Below are positions 48,601-58,649 of a stretch of 64,000 nucleotides of DNA, one piece after another. The notes under the pieces are model-generated. The model worked only from the letters and a program-made list of their open reading frames with translations, was not told where the DNA came from and searched no databases. Positions within the stretch are counted from its first letter, which is position 1. Each line of letters starts with the position of its first letter. Source of the DNA: Arabidopsis thaliana (lineage: Eukaryota > Streptophyta > Magnoliopsida > Brassicales > Brassicaceae); NCBI RefSeq assembly GCF_000001735.4, contig NC_003074.8, positions 7,502,101 through 7,566,100 on the forward strand, read 5' to 3'. Position numbers and translations under genes: made by a program.

Positions 48601-50741
48601 CAGTATCATCCCCCTTCTGATTTAAACCTCTCTTAACAGGTGATAAATATCTTTCCCTAGTATCCTTCTCAAGGGTGTATGAGATAGGAATTCTAGGAGT
48701 CCTTTTTCCAACAGCACGAGGCATAGTCTCTTGGCACATGCAAATTACGATTAATAGAAAAGTTAGCAACTATTAGATCGTTTCCATTAGACAGATAGTT
48801 AATGATCCAATAAAATTCCGGGAGGGAAGATCATTTTTATCCCACTATATACATTTAGGGAGGGTACTAACTTGAGTTGCATCATCTCAAGATACTGTTT
48901 TCAATAAATTTAGTGTACAAGATAGGTGCTAGTAAAATAAAGGAAAGAGCAGTTCTATCTAAGCTGATTCTGCAAGGCATCAACAACATGCAACACCAGC
49001 AAGACTGCAATAGTTGAGAAAAACAAAATTTGCACGAAGCAAAGACTCATGCATATATATAACTGTATGTGCTCACGCAACTCATGCTTGTGAAATGGGG
49101 AACAGATTTTGAGGCAAAGAGAAACAGAGAACACTACCAGTACGTCTCTTCTTCAGCGATGGCATGAAGCCTGAGGAGGACCTAAATTGTAAGCGGTCAG
49201 ACAGACCCTCTAGTCCTATAGAGGGATGATCTGAGGATTTTACTCTAGAGCGCTTAGGGGCTGACCTCGGAGTTTCAATGCCTTCATTATTTTCCTGCTC
49301 ACTGTCACTTCCTCCATGCTAGAGAAGAGATAGACTCGTTACATAATAATATGAAACCAAACCCCATACTACCAAATTATATTCCTTCGCAACAGAAATG
49401 GAAATACTTAACTAACAAGGCTCAACAACAATCAACGTCACTAACGTCCGCAAAAAATCACAAAGTTAGCTGGCCATGTTTCTAAGATATGCATAATGCT
49501 TAACAAAGAAACACTAAACCAAACGAATGTTAGAATTTATCTTTCCTGAGCTAAACTATATTTTCAAGTGAAAAAATCTGAACAAACAAGAGTGCTAAAC
49601 CCCTAGGTGGAACAAACTTAAGTTGGCAGATGTTCCATAGAAACGGGTGGAAGACATGTACAATTGTTTTGAGTTTCAAATGGAAGTAAGTATGCTGAAC
49701 TGGACCAAGTGCGTGTTAGTTATAACATATTTGAACGGTTTCAAACTTTTACCAGAACAGAGTAGTGATCCGTCATCATTGCAGTTAGGCCAACCACAGA
49801 TGCAGTGCCTTCCGGAAGAGACAAGTAAGCCTAAAGTACAGATGGCATAATATAAGTGGAAAATGTTTAGACAAAGATCACAATACAAATCAAGGAGGAG
49901 AACATGCTGACCTTATTCATAGTGTATAAGGCCTCTACCATTTCTGCAGAACGGCTATGTACAAATCCAGCAACCTACAACCATAGATGAAAAAACACCA
50001 TAAATATTGCTGGTTCTGCAAACCAAAGTGATTATAAAAATGACATTCCCATACCCATAACATTTGGCGGAAACTATGGCAGCAATTTATTACCCTTCTT
50101 TTGGAATAATGTAATGTTTTACTACAAATCATATACCAAATCGTAAATAATGTCTATTTTGCTAATTGAACTAACCTTTTTCCATTCTTTTCCGAATTTG
50201 CGGTATCCTTCATAAAAGCGCTCTAACTCTTCCTTGCTCCACTGAGGACCTAACATGTCCGACAACTTCCTCTTCTGCAAGTAAGGAGCACTATAAGATA
50301 TGCTTGGAGACCAGCTGATAAAATTGGTCGCAGAATAACAACAAACAAATTTGCTCGCACATTGGAGACAAGGGTAAAACAATGTCTCCTCCTTGAAATA
50401 GGAATTGAAACAAAAACAACAACTTAAACGTAGAAAATATTTGAGTAAATGTTGAAACAAGAACAAAGAAAGGTTATTACTTGGATCAATCAAGAAACAA
50501 AAAGTCTAGCAAATAACTAGGTATATCCTTCTACAGCGAAACTATGCTAAATTTCCCAATCAAATCTCAGGCTGAGCAATACATAACCCTACCTAAAGTT
50601 GAGGTCATCCAGTAAAACATTAGGAAAAAAGCTTACCCGTTGTTTAGTTTTGCTCATACTTTCTTCGTCTTTGTGAGGAGAAACAGCTTTAGCACGAGGC
50701 TTCTTCTTGTACTTAGATTTCTTTGATCTTGAGGGCGCCAT
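42700..50741 (-). CDS. ALY3: ALWAYS EARLY-type LIN9/LIN-9 homologue (SANT and DIRP domains)
   Basis: Nineteen coding exons, about 1128 aa: 50741-50637, 50274-50176, 49974-49912, 49830-49753, 49318-49138, 48729-48470, 48240-47883, 47256-47179, 46989-46775, 46678-46622, 46440-46186, 46036-45858, 45772-45490, 45212-44991, 44558-44400, 43978-43832, 43738-43526, 43371-43102, 42864-42700. All joins keep frame. N-terminal basic [14 protein letters not shown], a SANT/Myb-like domain (about 44-95, [17 protein letters not shown]), a long disordered basic region, the DIRP domain from about residue 585 ([39 protein letters not shown]) and a helical C-terminus. LIN9 proteins are core subunits of DREAM/MuvB cell-cycle repressor complexes. 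The intron after residue 913 needs a GC donor. A leader intron spans about 50763-51332. Confidence 0.93.
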
Positions 50742-50762
50742 AAGTTAAAGCTCTTCTGTTAC

Positions 50763-51540
50763 CTGAAACATTCCCAAAATTGAACCCAAGTTTAGATTTT
50801 ACCAAGATACAACAAACACAATAAATCATAAGCTCAATCCTTGATAGATACATCTATTTATCAGTTAATCATCTCCAAAGAAACTGACTACCAGTACTAA
50901 TGAAACTAAAGTCTACATGCAAAACCCACCTCATACCAAAAAAGTGTGCTCATTATCAGTATCAACCCTACTTTCGCTCAATAGAATATGAAACCCAGAG
51001 AAGTTTAAGAAACAACTTGTCCAAATTAGAAAATCAATCTCCTTAAGCAACTCCAGCTAGTGAAATTTATGCGAATTCAAATCACAAGACCTGACACCCA
51101 TCGATTTTGAGCTTCGAATTTCAAAATCCAAAGCTCAATAATCAGTGCGCAGATTCCCCAGAACCAAATTTTAAACTCACAAACTTCGCACCTAATCCAA
51201 AAAACTTTCCTACCGAATAAAAAACGAAAATTGCAGGACGAACGATTAAAAAAGCTCAAATTATTTGAAAATTCGATGAGAACAAATCAGAATTAAAAAA
51301 AAAAAAAAAAAGAGAAGATTGAAAGAGCTTACCTACACAAATCCAAAATCACTCGGAAGCCATCGCCGGGACTTGAAGAAGAAATTACAGAGAGAAATTA
51401 GAGAAATCCGGTAAGAGATCGGAATATGAACAGATCAGAGCTTCTTCGGGTTTTTTGAGCGATCGAAAGAGAGATTGAGGAAGATGAAGAAGCAGCAAAA
51501 ACAAGAGATTGAAACAATTTTTGGGGATATAACCGCGAAA
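50763..51540 (-). promoter_or_regulatory. ALY3 leader intron and promoter with E2F-like site
   Basis: Reading the minus strand, an untranslated exon ends at 51333 with GTGTAG|GTAAGC and joins at 50762 (TTTCAG|GTAACAG), 21 bases before the ATG. Upstream, TTTTCGCGG (plus strand 51533-51541) differs by one base from the E2F consensus TTTSSCGC. An A-rich tract at 51295-51310 is in the intron. Confidence 0.45.
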
Positions 51541-51864
51541 ACTTTAAAATAAAAAGAAAAATAAATATTAGAAGAATCCGATAAAATGTAATTTTTCGTT
51601 ATACAACTTTTGTTGCAGAGAGTCTCTCTATATAAATAATTTGCGAAGATTCAATCATTTTTTTAAAACAAACCTACAAATTAAATCCAATTCGGTTCGG
51701 TTCGCCTTTATAAATTGGATTTGGATTGGTTAAACCAAATTTAAACCACACAGTTCGAATCCAATGCGGTTTAATTCTGGTTTGTAATAGTCAAGTTGAA
51801 TTTTATTATAGTCCTTTATAGGGGTTTTCGAAATAGACTGAAGCAACAACACCATGTCTTTCGC

Positions 51865-53513
51865 TTACTCAATGGTTATGTTAAAAAGCTCACTTCCTAG
51901 AGAAACCTCATGGTTCTCACTGATGACATTAAGGTAAATCGTCTCAAGCTCGGTCACGACCACATCCATCTTTGGGCGATTTATCGGGGGATATTCCAAG
52001 CATTCCGACGTAATTATCAGATAAGCTTGGAACGATGGTCTCGTGAATGTTTCTGCAGGTATATTCTTATCCCAAAATGTGTTTGTAAAAAGTCTCGGAC
52101 TTATCTACAAATCACAAATAAATTTCCAAACAATATATTTTTAAGTACATACAATTAACAAACAAAAAAAAGTTGTAAATGGAGAAAGAGAGGGTTTTTT
52201 TTTCTATTACGTACCCATTGTAAAACTTCATAGTCTGATTGTAACAGTCCAGGGTTTTGACAGGTGATAAGCTCTAGAAGGAACAACCCGAAGCTATACA
52301 CATCAATTGTCTCCTCTGAACCACCTCTATAGAAAATATTCATAAGAACATATTTGTTAGGACTTTGAAGGAATGATGTAACTTATATGATCATAAGTGA
52401 ATTAATTAATACCTTGGATTAGCGAGATGAATATCACTTGCTTGAAGCAGTCCCAACATTGCCCCATCTGATACCTTGGCATTGAGGTTGGCATCGAGCA
52501 AAACTTTACTCGCCGTAAATCTCTTGTGTTGTACTGGAGGATCTAAGTTGTGCAAGTGTAGTAACCCTGAATTGAAAAACAGAGAGACTTTAATATTAGT
52601 TTTTAGAACAATCAATGTGAGTTTTGGATCATCCATTTTGATTTACCTTTGGCTGCATCAAGAGCTATAGATATTCTTTTCTTGAACGTTAAGTCGCTAG
52701 ACTCTACTCAATAACCAAAAAGAGAGATGATCACATAAAAATGATGTATGGATCAAATTTCAAGAGTTTACTATAATGCATTACTTACCACCTAGATAAT
52801 CTCGGACGCTACCGTTGACCATATACTCAAAGACGAGCGATTGGTTCTCGTCGTCGCAACAATAACCGAGCAGATTAACCAAATTTTTATGTTGGATGTA
52901 AGAAACCTGAGACACATACAACAATATGTCACAAATACATAAATTATTTTCAATGAAATCACCAATTTTTTGTTTGTGTGTACCTCATCCAAGAATCTAG
53001 GTTGGGGACTACACCACTCCCTTTTGATCACAACGGGCATGTCCTTGATCAGCCCAGTGTAAACTGTTCCGTGACTTCCATGCCCAATAGTATTATCCAT
53101 GTCAAAATTGTTCGTTGCTTGCCTTAATTCCTCCATCGAGTACTCGATCAGGCGTTGTGGCGTCACTTGTAGACGTGAATTACAAGAGCATCAAAAGATG
53201 TAATTACTTTCATGATCAGCACATTAACTAATATGTTTAAATTAAATAATAAACCCAATAAAACTTAATATTTGTATATAGAAAAGACACATTTAAAAGA
53301 CTTGTAAAAAACTTTTCTTTGTCTTTTTATTACATCAAATGTATTAAAAACACTAAGTGTGGTTATAATGTCAAGATTAGACTTACCGGTTGAACTCTTG
53401 AGGGAGTTTTTGCCACACAGTAATATGGAAATCCAGAAAAGAGCGATTAGAATCGCTATGATCGCAATTGGTGCAGCAATGTAAATAACCAACATTTTGT
53501 TATGCGTCAACAT
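51865..53513 (-). CDS. Membrane-anchored receptor-like pseudokinase
   Basis: Seven coding exons (53513-53387, 53165-52984, 52906-52789, 52703-52647, 52566-52413, 52326-52215, 52065-51865), 316 aa. A single transmembrane helix (about 8-33) right at the N-terminus, no ectodomain, then a kinase fold: glycine loop GHGSHG (70-75), VIK lysine (90), KNLVNLLGYCCDDE, SLVFEYM. The catalytic loop reads HKR (175-177) where active kinases have HRD, the Mg-binding Asn is Lys (182), and DFG is DGA (195-197); the activation loop is shortened. So it should be catalytically dead but fold-competent. The last exon acceptor chosen (GATAAG|AAT) is the only one keeping the NRPKMDVVVTELE helix in frame. I recall the locus as At3g21450. 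Confidence 0.85.
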
Positions 53514-55466
53514 CGAGGAGAATCTGTTGGTGTTTCCAGACCAAAAAAAAGAAAAAAGACAACATTATGAATATAAATGATCATTAAATTATGTTTGTTT
53601 CAGTGCAATCAATGTCGGAAACAACATAGATATTAGTCAGATAAAATCTGTAAGGTCAAAATCAAATCTAACAACCTTCCCAGTCATTTTCACTTGACAA
53701 TTAGAATTTTGTGGTGAAGCGAAGGTGACACTAGTGCGAAACTGAAAATCGCATTTGCATTCATTTGAAACTAAAATTCGTTGGTGAAACGACAGCTATA
53801 CTAGTGAGAAAATCACAGTCATATATTATCATCTACTCGTGAGAAAAAAAAAATCACATACCTTTTTCAATAGATTTGAAATCAAAAGCGTTGGTGATCC
53901 CGTTGTAGTATATCTCTTCGGATAAGATAATATATAGAGAACATAGATTCGATAATCGTTTGTCGTTCAATTTATATTCTATACATGTAATCTTATTTGG
54001 AAAAGTTGTTTAAATGGTAAAATCAAACTAACTAAGAAATGTTTGACGACATTGAAAAGTTATTGTTAGGAAAAATATCTGACCAACTGGACTATACCAA
54101 ATATCGAAAAAATCTCCAATATTAAATTGGTATTGGAAATAATCTTCACTACAAATTAGAACTGGTAATAGTGTGTTTAAACTGCTTCAATCCAGCTCAT
54201 TACAAACACATTGTTATAAAGGAAGGTTGGTACATGAACACCTCTTTATGGATTAATTTGTCTACCATATATGCTCTACCATTATTCAAACCTCAAGAGC
54301 TTGCAAAATTTTTTCAAATACTAAATTTAACTATTTGTAATATCTCAATTATCTATCCAGACATATATATATACAAAGTACAAACTTCTATTTTGCCATC
54401 TAAAATGATTAATATGGAGAATACAAGCTTACAAAGCCTTAACTAATTGGGCTTACCAAAAGAAAAACAGCCCAAGAATTTATAACATAGGATGTCACTA
54501 AGAAAGAGATGGAAAGAAACTATCTAGATCATATACATTTGTATTGAACCTTAACAAAAACTAAGACTCCGAATGGATTTCGAACCTCACAGTGTGGTGT
54601 GGTTCCAACAGTAACAAAAAAATATATATATATGTGTGTGTGTATGAATATATTTTGGTACTATTAGACCATCTTTATTGCACAAAAAACATAGTGTCTT
54701 TAAATTTTTTTTAAAAATGAAAAACTAAAATAAAATGTTATTTAATGCTTTTAGGAGGAAGACCCGTGTCTTCCATGTCTCTGCAAAGACATTTTCTTAC
54801 TTTTAAAGACATCACACTTGACTAATAAATGACTTAAAATTAAAATAATGTTAACTTTTACAATAAACTATAGTAAAGACATCTCTAAAAAGTCACCAAT
54901 GAGGATGCTCTTAGAACCGCTTCGAATTTTATCCGTAGTTGAATTGCACGTTTTCATTCATAACCTAGGTGTGCAACATGTGTTAGAGGAAAACAGTATG
55001 GGCTTCCATCAGTTATTACCGTCTAAGTACCTTAAATCTACAAATAGCCTTAAAATTGTAGATCAGTTAAAGCCAAGAGAAGAAATCGACAAATGAAAGA
55101 CAAACAAGTTATAAGAGACGGAAGATTAGCTGGAAAGTTGTCGCCAAGAACCTTCGCTTGTGGATTAAAATGGCATAAACTTGTTATGATCATGAGTTTG
55201 ATTCAATCGTTTGCAAAGAGGTATTTGGTCACTTAGAGAAAGTTGCATGTATTTTTGACTTGTGAATTAATTTGTAAGGAGTAGGAAATAAAACAGAGGT
55301 TTATGCGACCTCGCCCATAATGGGTTATAGTTAATCATTAAATCAACCTCCACATAGACATATTTAATTACTCTCAATACAAAGTAGTTCCTCTTCACAT
55401 ATGCTTTAATTAAACGTACATAAAGTGAAGAGACTTTCAAAGGTCAAAGTAAAGATCAAACGAGTG
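53514..55466. other. Intergenic region pseudokinase to GRXS10
   Basis: Contains the pseudokinase leader, a degenerate two-copy repeat around 53702-53820 (each copy with GGTGAA..CGA..ACTAGTG), and the MITE at 54667-54910. The frame 54848-55096 overlaps the MITE end and is not a gene. Confidence 0.5.
54667..54910. mobile_element. PIF/Harbinger-like MITE with TTA target-site duplication
   Basis: A 244-base AT-rich element without coding capacity, bounded by TTA on both sides (54664-54666 and 54911-54913). Its ends are inverted: GACCATCTTTATTG at the left against GAGCATCCTCATTG read inward from the right, 11 of 14 identical. A TTA/TWA duplication and GAGCATC-type ends are typical of Harbinger MITEs in Arabidopsis. 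Family name not assigned. Confidence 0.7.
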
Positions 55467-55775
55467 CTAAAGCCACAAAGCACCAGCCTCCTTGAGCAAT
55501 ATTTTCAATGATCCATTGAGATGAAGAGTCATGACAGTATTGGCCGTTCCTACGAATTTCCCTCCAACAAAAACCGCAGGAACCGTAGGGCTACAGCCTA
55601 ATCGGGCCAAGGCCCACTCGATATCTTTCCCATACATGTCTTGGTCGATCTCTACAATTGCCGGGCTCACACCTTGCTCGTAAAACAACCGTTTAATTGC
55701 ATGAGACATGCAACACGTACTCTTGCTGAATATCACCACCGCTCTTTGCGACGCTAATCTTGCTACCACATCCAT
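55467..55775 (-). CDS. GRXS10: CC-type (class III, ROXY) glutaredoxin
   Basis: Intronless, 102 aa, typical length. Plant-specific CC-type glutaredoxin with active site CCMS (residues 21-24) after VVIFSKST, the [13 protein letters not shown] cis-Pro/GSH-binding stretch and the C-terminal ALWL motif that in this class recruits TOPLESS-type co-repressors through TGA factors. Acts in nucleus and cytosol as a TGA partner rather than a general reductase. A TATA box (TATATATA, about 55881-55888) lies some 105 bases before the ATG on the minus strand. The symbol is recall for At3g21460; paralogues share nearly the same motif set, so the number is less certain than the class. Confidence 0.92.
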   Translation of the reverse strand: MDVVARLASQRAVVIFSKSTCCMSHAIKRLFYEQGVSPAIVEIDQDMYGKDIEWALARLGCSPTVPAVFVGGKFVGTANTVMTLHLNGSLKILLKEAGALWL

Positions 55776-58127
55776 TTGTATAGTAATACTCTTTTGGTAT
55801 GTATATTATTTTCTTTGAAGTGATTGGAGATTTAATGTTGTTTTGATGAGTTTGTTTTGGAGAGGTGAGTCTTGGAACTCTATATATACACATATACTCG
55901 CATGTAATCTTTATGAATAGAGGTATCTTGGTATAATGATGGAGCAACGCTAAAGGGAGAATCTTATTTTGTGGGGAGATAGATTGTGGATAAGAGAAGC
56001 TGATGATATGATGCTCGAGAGTTGACAAATTGTGAGTAAGAGGATAGAGATTGATATGCATATAGTAGTAACTTGTGATCATGATGATGTATGAAGAGAA
56101 AAAATTCCAATATTTGGGGATCAATATTACGTGTTAAGGGAATGTCAACTTTGTTGATTCTCGTCGATCATCACTTTTCTTGCCGCAAGGGGATTTACGT
56201 TGCCATTTATGACAAGTACTGAACTAGACAGAAACTCAAATTCCAAAGTAGATTAAATGGATTGCTTCTTTTTATTAAGTTAAACCATAGTAGAGTTCTC
56301 ACACTCCATGCACGCTCTCAGTTTTGTAATTGCATTTTTTTTTCTTTGTTTTGGTTAAAGTTTTGTAATTGCATGTTGGGTTTACTATGTAAAACAGTTC
56401 ATATTCTTAGTATTTAAGATGATGGGACATAGAATTCGTAGTGACTCTTGAGATATCAAAGAAGCCATAATCCAAAAACAAAGAACCGTACGGCAATGCA
56501 AGTGGCGAGATGACCATTGTACTTAAGGCATAATTAACCACGTCATCAGCAAAATTCCTCAACTAGCTAGCTACTATTGGTTTAGTGTGTCATCGTCATT
56601 GTCGGTAAGATTTGGACTCATCATCATTAGTGATTTTAATCTCCTGTTGATATTGTTCGAAAGAATGTTTGATGTAATCACCAAATATAATATAACTGCA
56701 ACAATTGATGATTAATTGGCTAAAATATTATCTATTTGGCCATATGATGATCGACAAAAACGTTAGGAACCAATTAAGCACCTTAGCTACGACGGATTCT
56801 TCTGAATACGAAAGTGGTTTGCGCTATTAGTTTCGGACCCGTAGTTAGAAATCTTCCTTTCAAGTTGAAGTTCATTCACTTTCTTTTTTTTCAAATCTTT
56901 GGTTTTTTAATTACATTCATTATAAAACAGTTTTTTTTGGTGAATACAATTTTATATTTATACAAAAAAATTGGCTAAAAAATGGCTTGAAGGACAGAGA
57001 TCTCTGTCACAACGAGCAATCTAAGTATGCTTTGATGATTAAGTAAACACATGATTAGTTTTTATTTTATGTACTTAATTAGTTTTACCTTTTGTACTAC
57101 CATAGTTATTTTTGGAATTTGAAGTACTACACTGTTCTGACTTTGATTCTCGAAACGTGTAATCTGAATTTGATACCAACCTAGATGCAACGATATGTCT
57201 GTTGGTGATTAATTGGCTCAAAACACTATATACTTAATTCTCTTTACCATCCTAACTTTGAATCGAAACTAAAGCTGATGTAATCACAAAATCGGATGTA
57301 ACCGAAACCGTTGATGATTAGCAATATTCTAATAAGATCAGTCAGATAAATCACGCTATAATACTAGTGGACGATCTTTGGAATTGGACCTCCTGAAGCA
57401 TATATCGTCATATATATGAGCATTGGCGCATCTAGCTAGATATATAGATATATTCTTGATATACTATGTTCACCTACTAGAAAATTCTATATCCATTTCT
57501 CATATTTTTTTTGAAAACAAATTATAATTTTGGAGTTGACATTTTGCAATTTGAAATTCACTTGTTTGGGACCAATATTTTAAATATAAAATCTCCTGAA
57601 ATTTATTGTTTCTCCAACACCATAGATGTAAGATTCTTCATTATAACATAGGAAACAATGTTGTTAACATTGTCTTAACATCTTTAACATTCTTACACAA
57701 ATCCATATCATTGTCCTGAATAGCGCCAAAATGATGTATTAATATGGAAAAAAGTTGATGCATAATATGTATTATGTATGTATCGAGCTTTATTCATTTA
57801 ACTAAAAATAAAAATTATAAAAGATGTAATATATGCATGGAATAGGATCAAGGGAATATGATGACAGATTGAGAGTAACGTGATCATTCATGAATGGGCC
57901 TGTTGGATAAAGCTATCGATTCTCCCAAAGATAAACATATATCACCACTTGTTACAATCTCATTACCGACTTGCCGTCCCTAAAACCAAACCAATTAATA
58001 CGTGTCAATATCCTACTTACACCATTCTCATTCAACAATTTTTCTGTTTTTCATGGTCTGAAAAAAAACCTTAATACTAAATTTGAAGACACCTTAACAA
58101 ATGAGGATAAGAGCATATTCATCATGA
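55776..58127. other. Intergenic region GRXS10 to SINE
   Basis: GRXS10 promoter at the left, then AT-rich spacer without a gene. Weakly related segments around GATGATTAATTGGCT occur at about 56668-56726, 57183-57224 and 57275-57330 and may be remnants of one old repeat. The open frame 55693-56124 overlaps the GRXS10 promoter and is a shadow. Confidence 0.5.
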
Positions 58128-58326
58128 AAAATTCAAAAATTCTACCGAGCGTCGTTAGCTCAATTGGTAAAATTCCTAGACGAATCTTAGAGGTTGCCGG
58201 TTCGAGTGACGCTTGGGACGAAACTAATATTATATGCGGTGGTTTTGGGCCTGGAGGGATTACAAGATTCGGCCCAAAACCTCCTGATATTCAAAAAAAA
58301 AAAAAAAAAAAAAATTCAAAAGTTCT
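58128..58326 (+). mobile_element. tRNA-derived SINE with poly-A tail and target-site duplication
   Basis: Pol III promoter boxes: A-box TAGCTCAATTGG (58156-58167) and B-box GGTTCGAGTGA (58199-58209), 43 bases apart. The body carries an exact 11-base inverted repeat, GGTTTTGGGCC (58241-58251) and GGCCCAAAACC (58271-58281), and ends in a long A-run up to about 58310. Flanking direct repeats of 16 bases (58128-58143 and 58311-58326) differ at one base, the expected mark of LINE-mediated insertion. The tRNA 3' half is not intact, so it is not a tRNA gene. Resembles Brassicaceae SB/RathE-type SINEs; subfamily not assigned. Confidence 0.88.
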
Positions 58327-58409
58327 TTCAAACAAAAAAATTATTAGATGTTTTTGAATTTTATATAACTAAATTATAGTTATTAAAATAAAATCAAACC
58401 AATGTACAA

Positions 58410-58471
58410 GAGAAAAAAAAAGTGTGGTGTGGTGTATATGGTGGAGAGAAAAAAAAAGTGTGGTGTATATG
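58410..58471. repeat. Short tandem duplication, A-run plus GTGTGGTGTATATG
   Basis: GAGAAAAAAAAAGTGTGGTG...GTATATG at 58410-58440 recurs at 58444-58471 with loss of a few bases. It sits between the SINE and the next gene, probably in its promoter. Confidence 0.75.
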
Positions 58472-58649
58472 TCCAGCGAGAACTAACGGGGTCATTTATT
58501 GATGAATAACAAGTTTCTGGGGTGTTTTATGAAAATACTATTTTTTATGGGGCAAAATCCGTAAACCCTAAAAATACAGAGTTCTTGCGTCAAAGAGACT
58601 GATTTGTTCTTGTGACACTGAACCATTGGAGTTGACTGATCCCGATATC

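Noticed and set aside
54848-55096. 82-codon open frame next to GRXS10
   Set aside because: Overlaps the right end of the MITE and has no domain or homologue known to me.
58150-58215. Functional tRNA gene
   Set aside because: A and B boxes are present, but the T-arm 3' strand is missing and the segment continues into a SINE body with poly-A tail.
57971-58379. Open frames with poly-Lys across the SINE
   Set aside because: They translate the SINE and its A-tail.
58626-58649. Earlier start (ELTDPDI...) for the helical-repeat gene
   Set aside because: The first codon of that frame is TTG; the first ATG is at 58650 and gives a presequence-like start.
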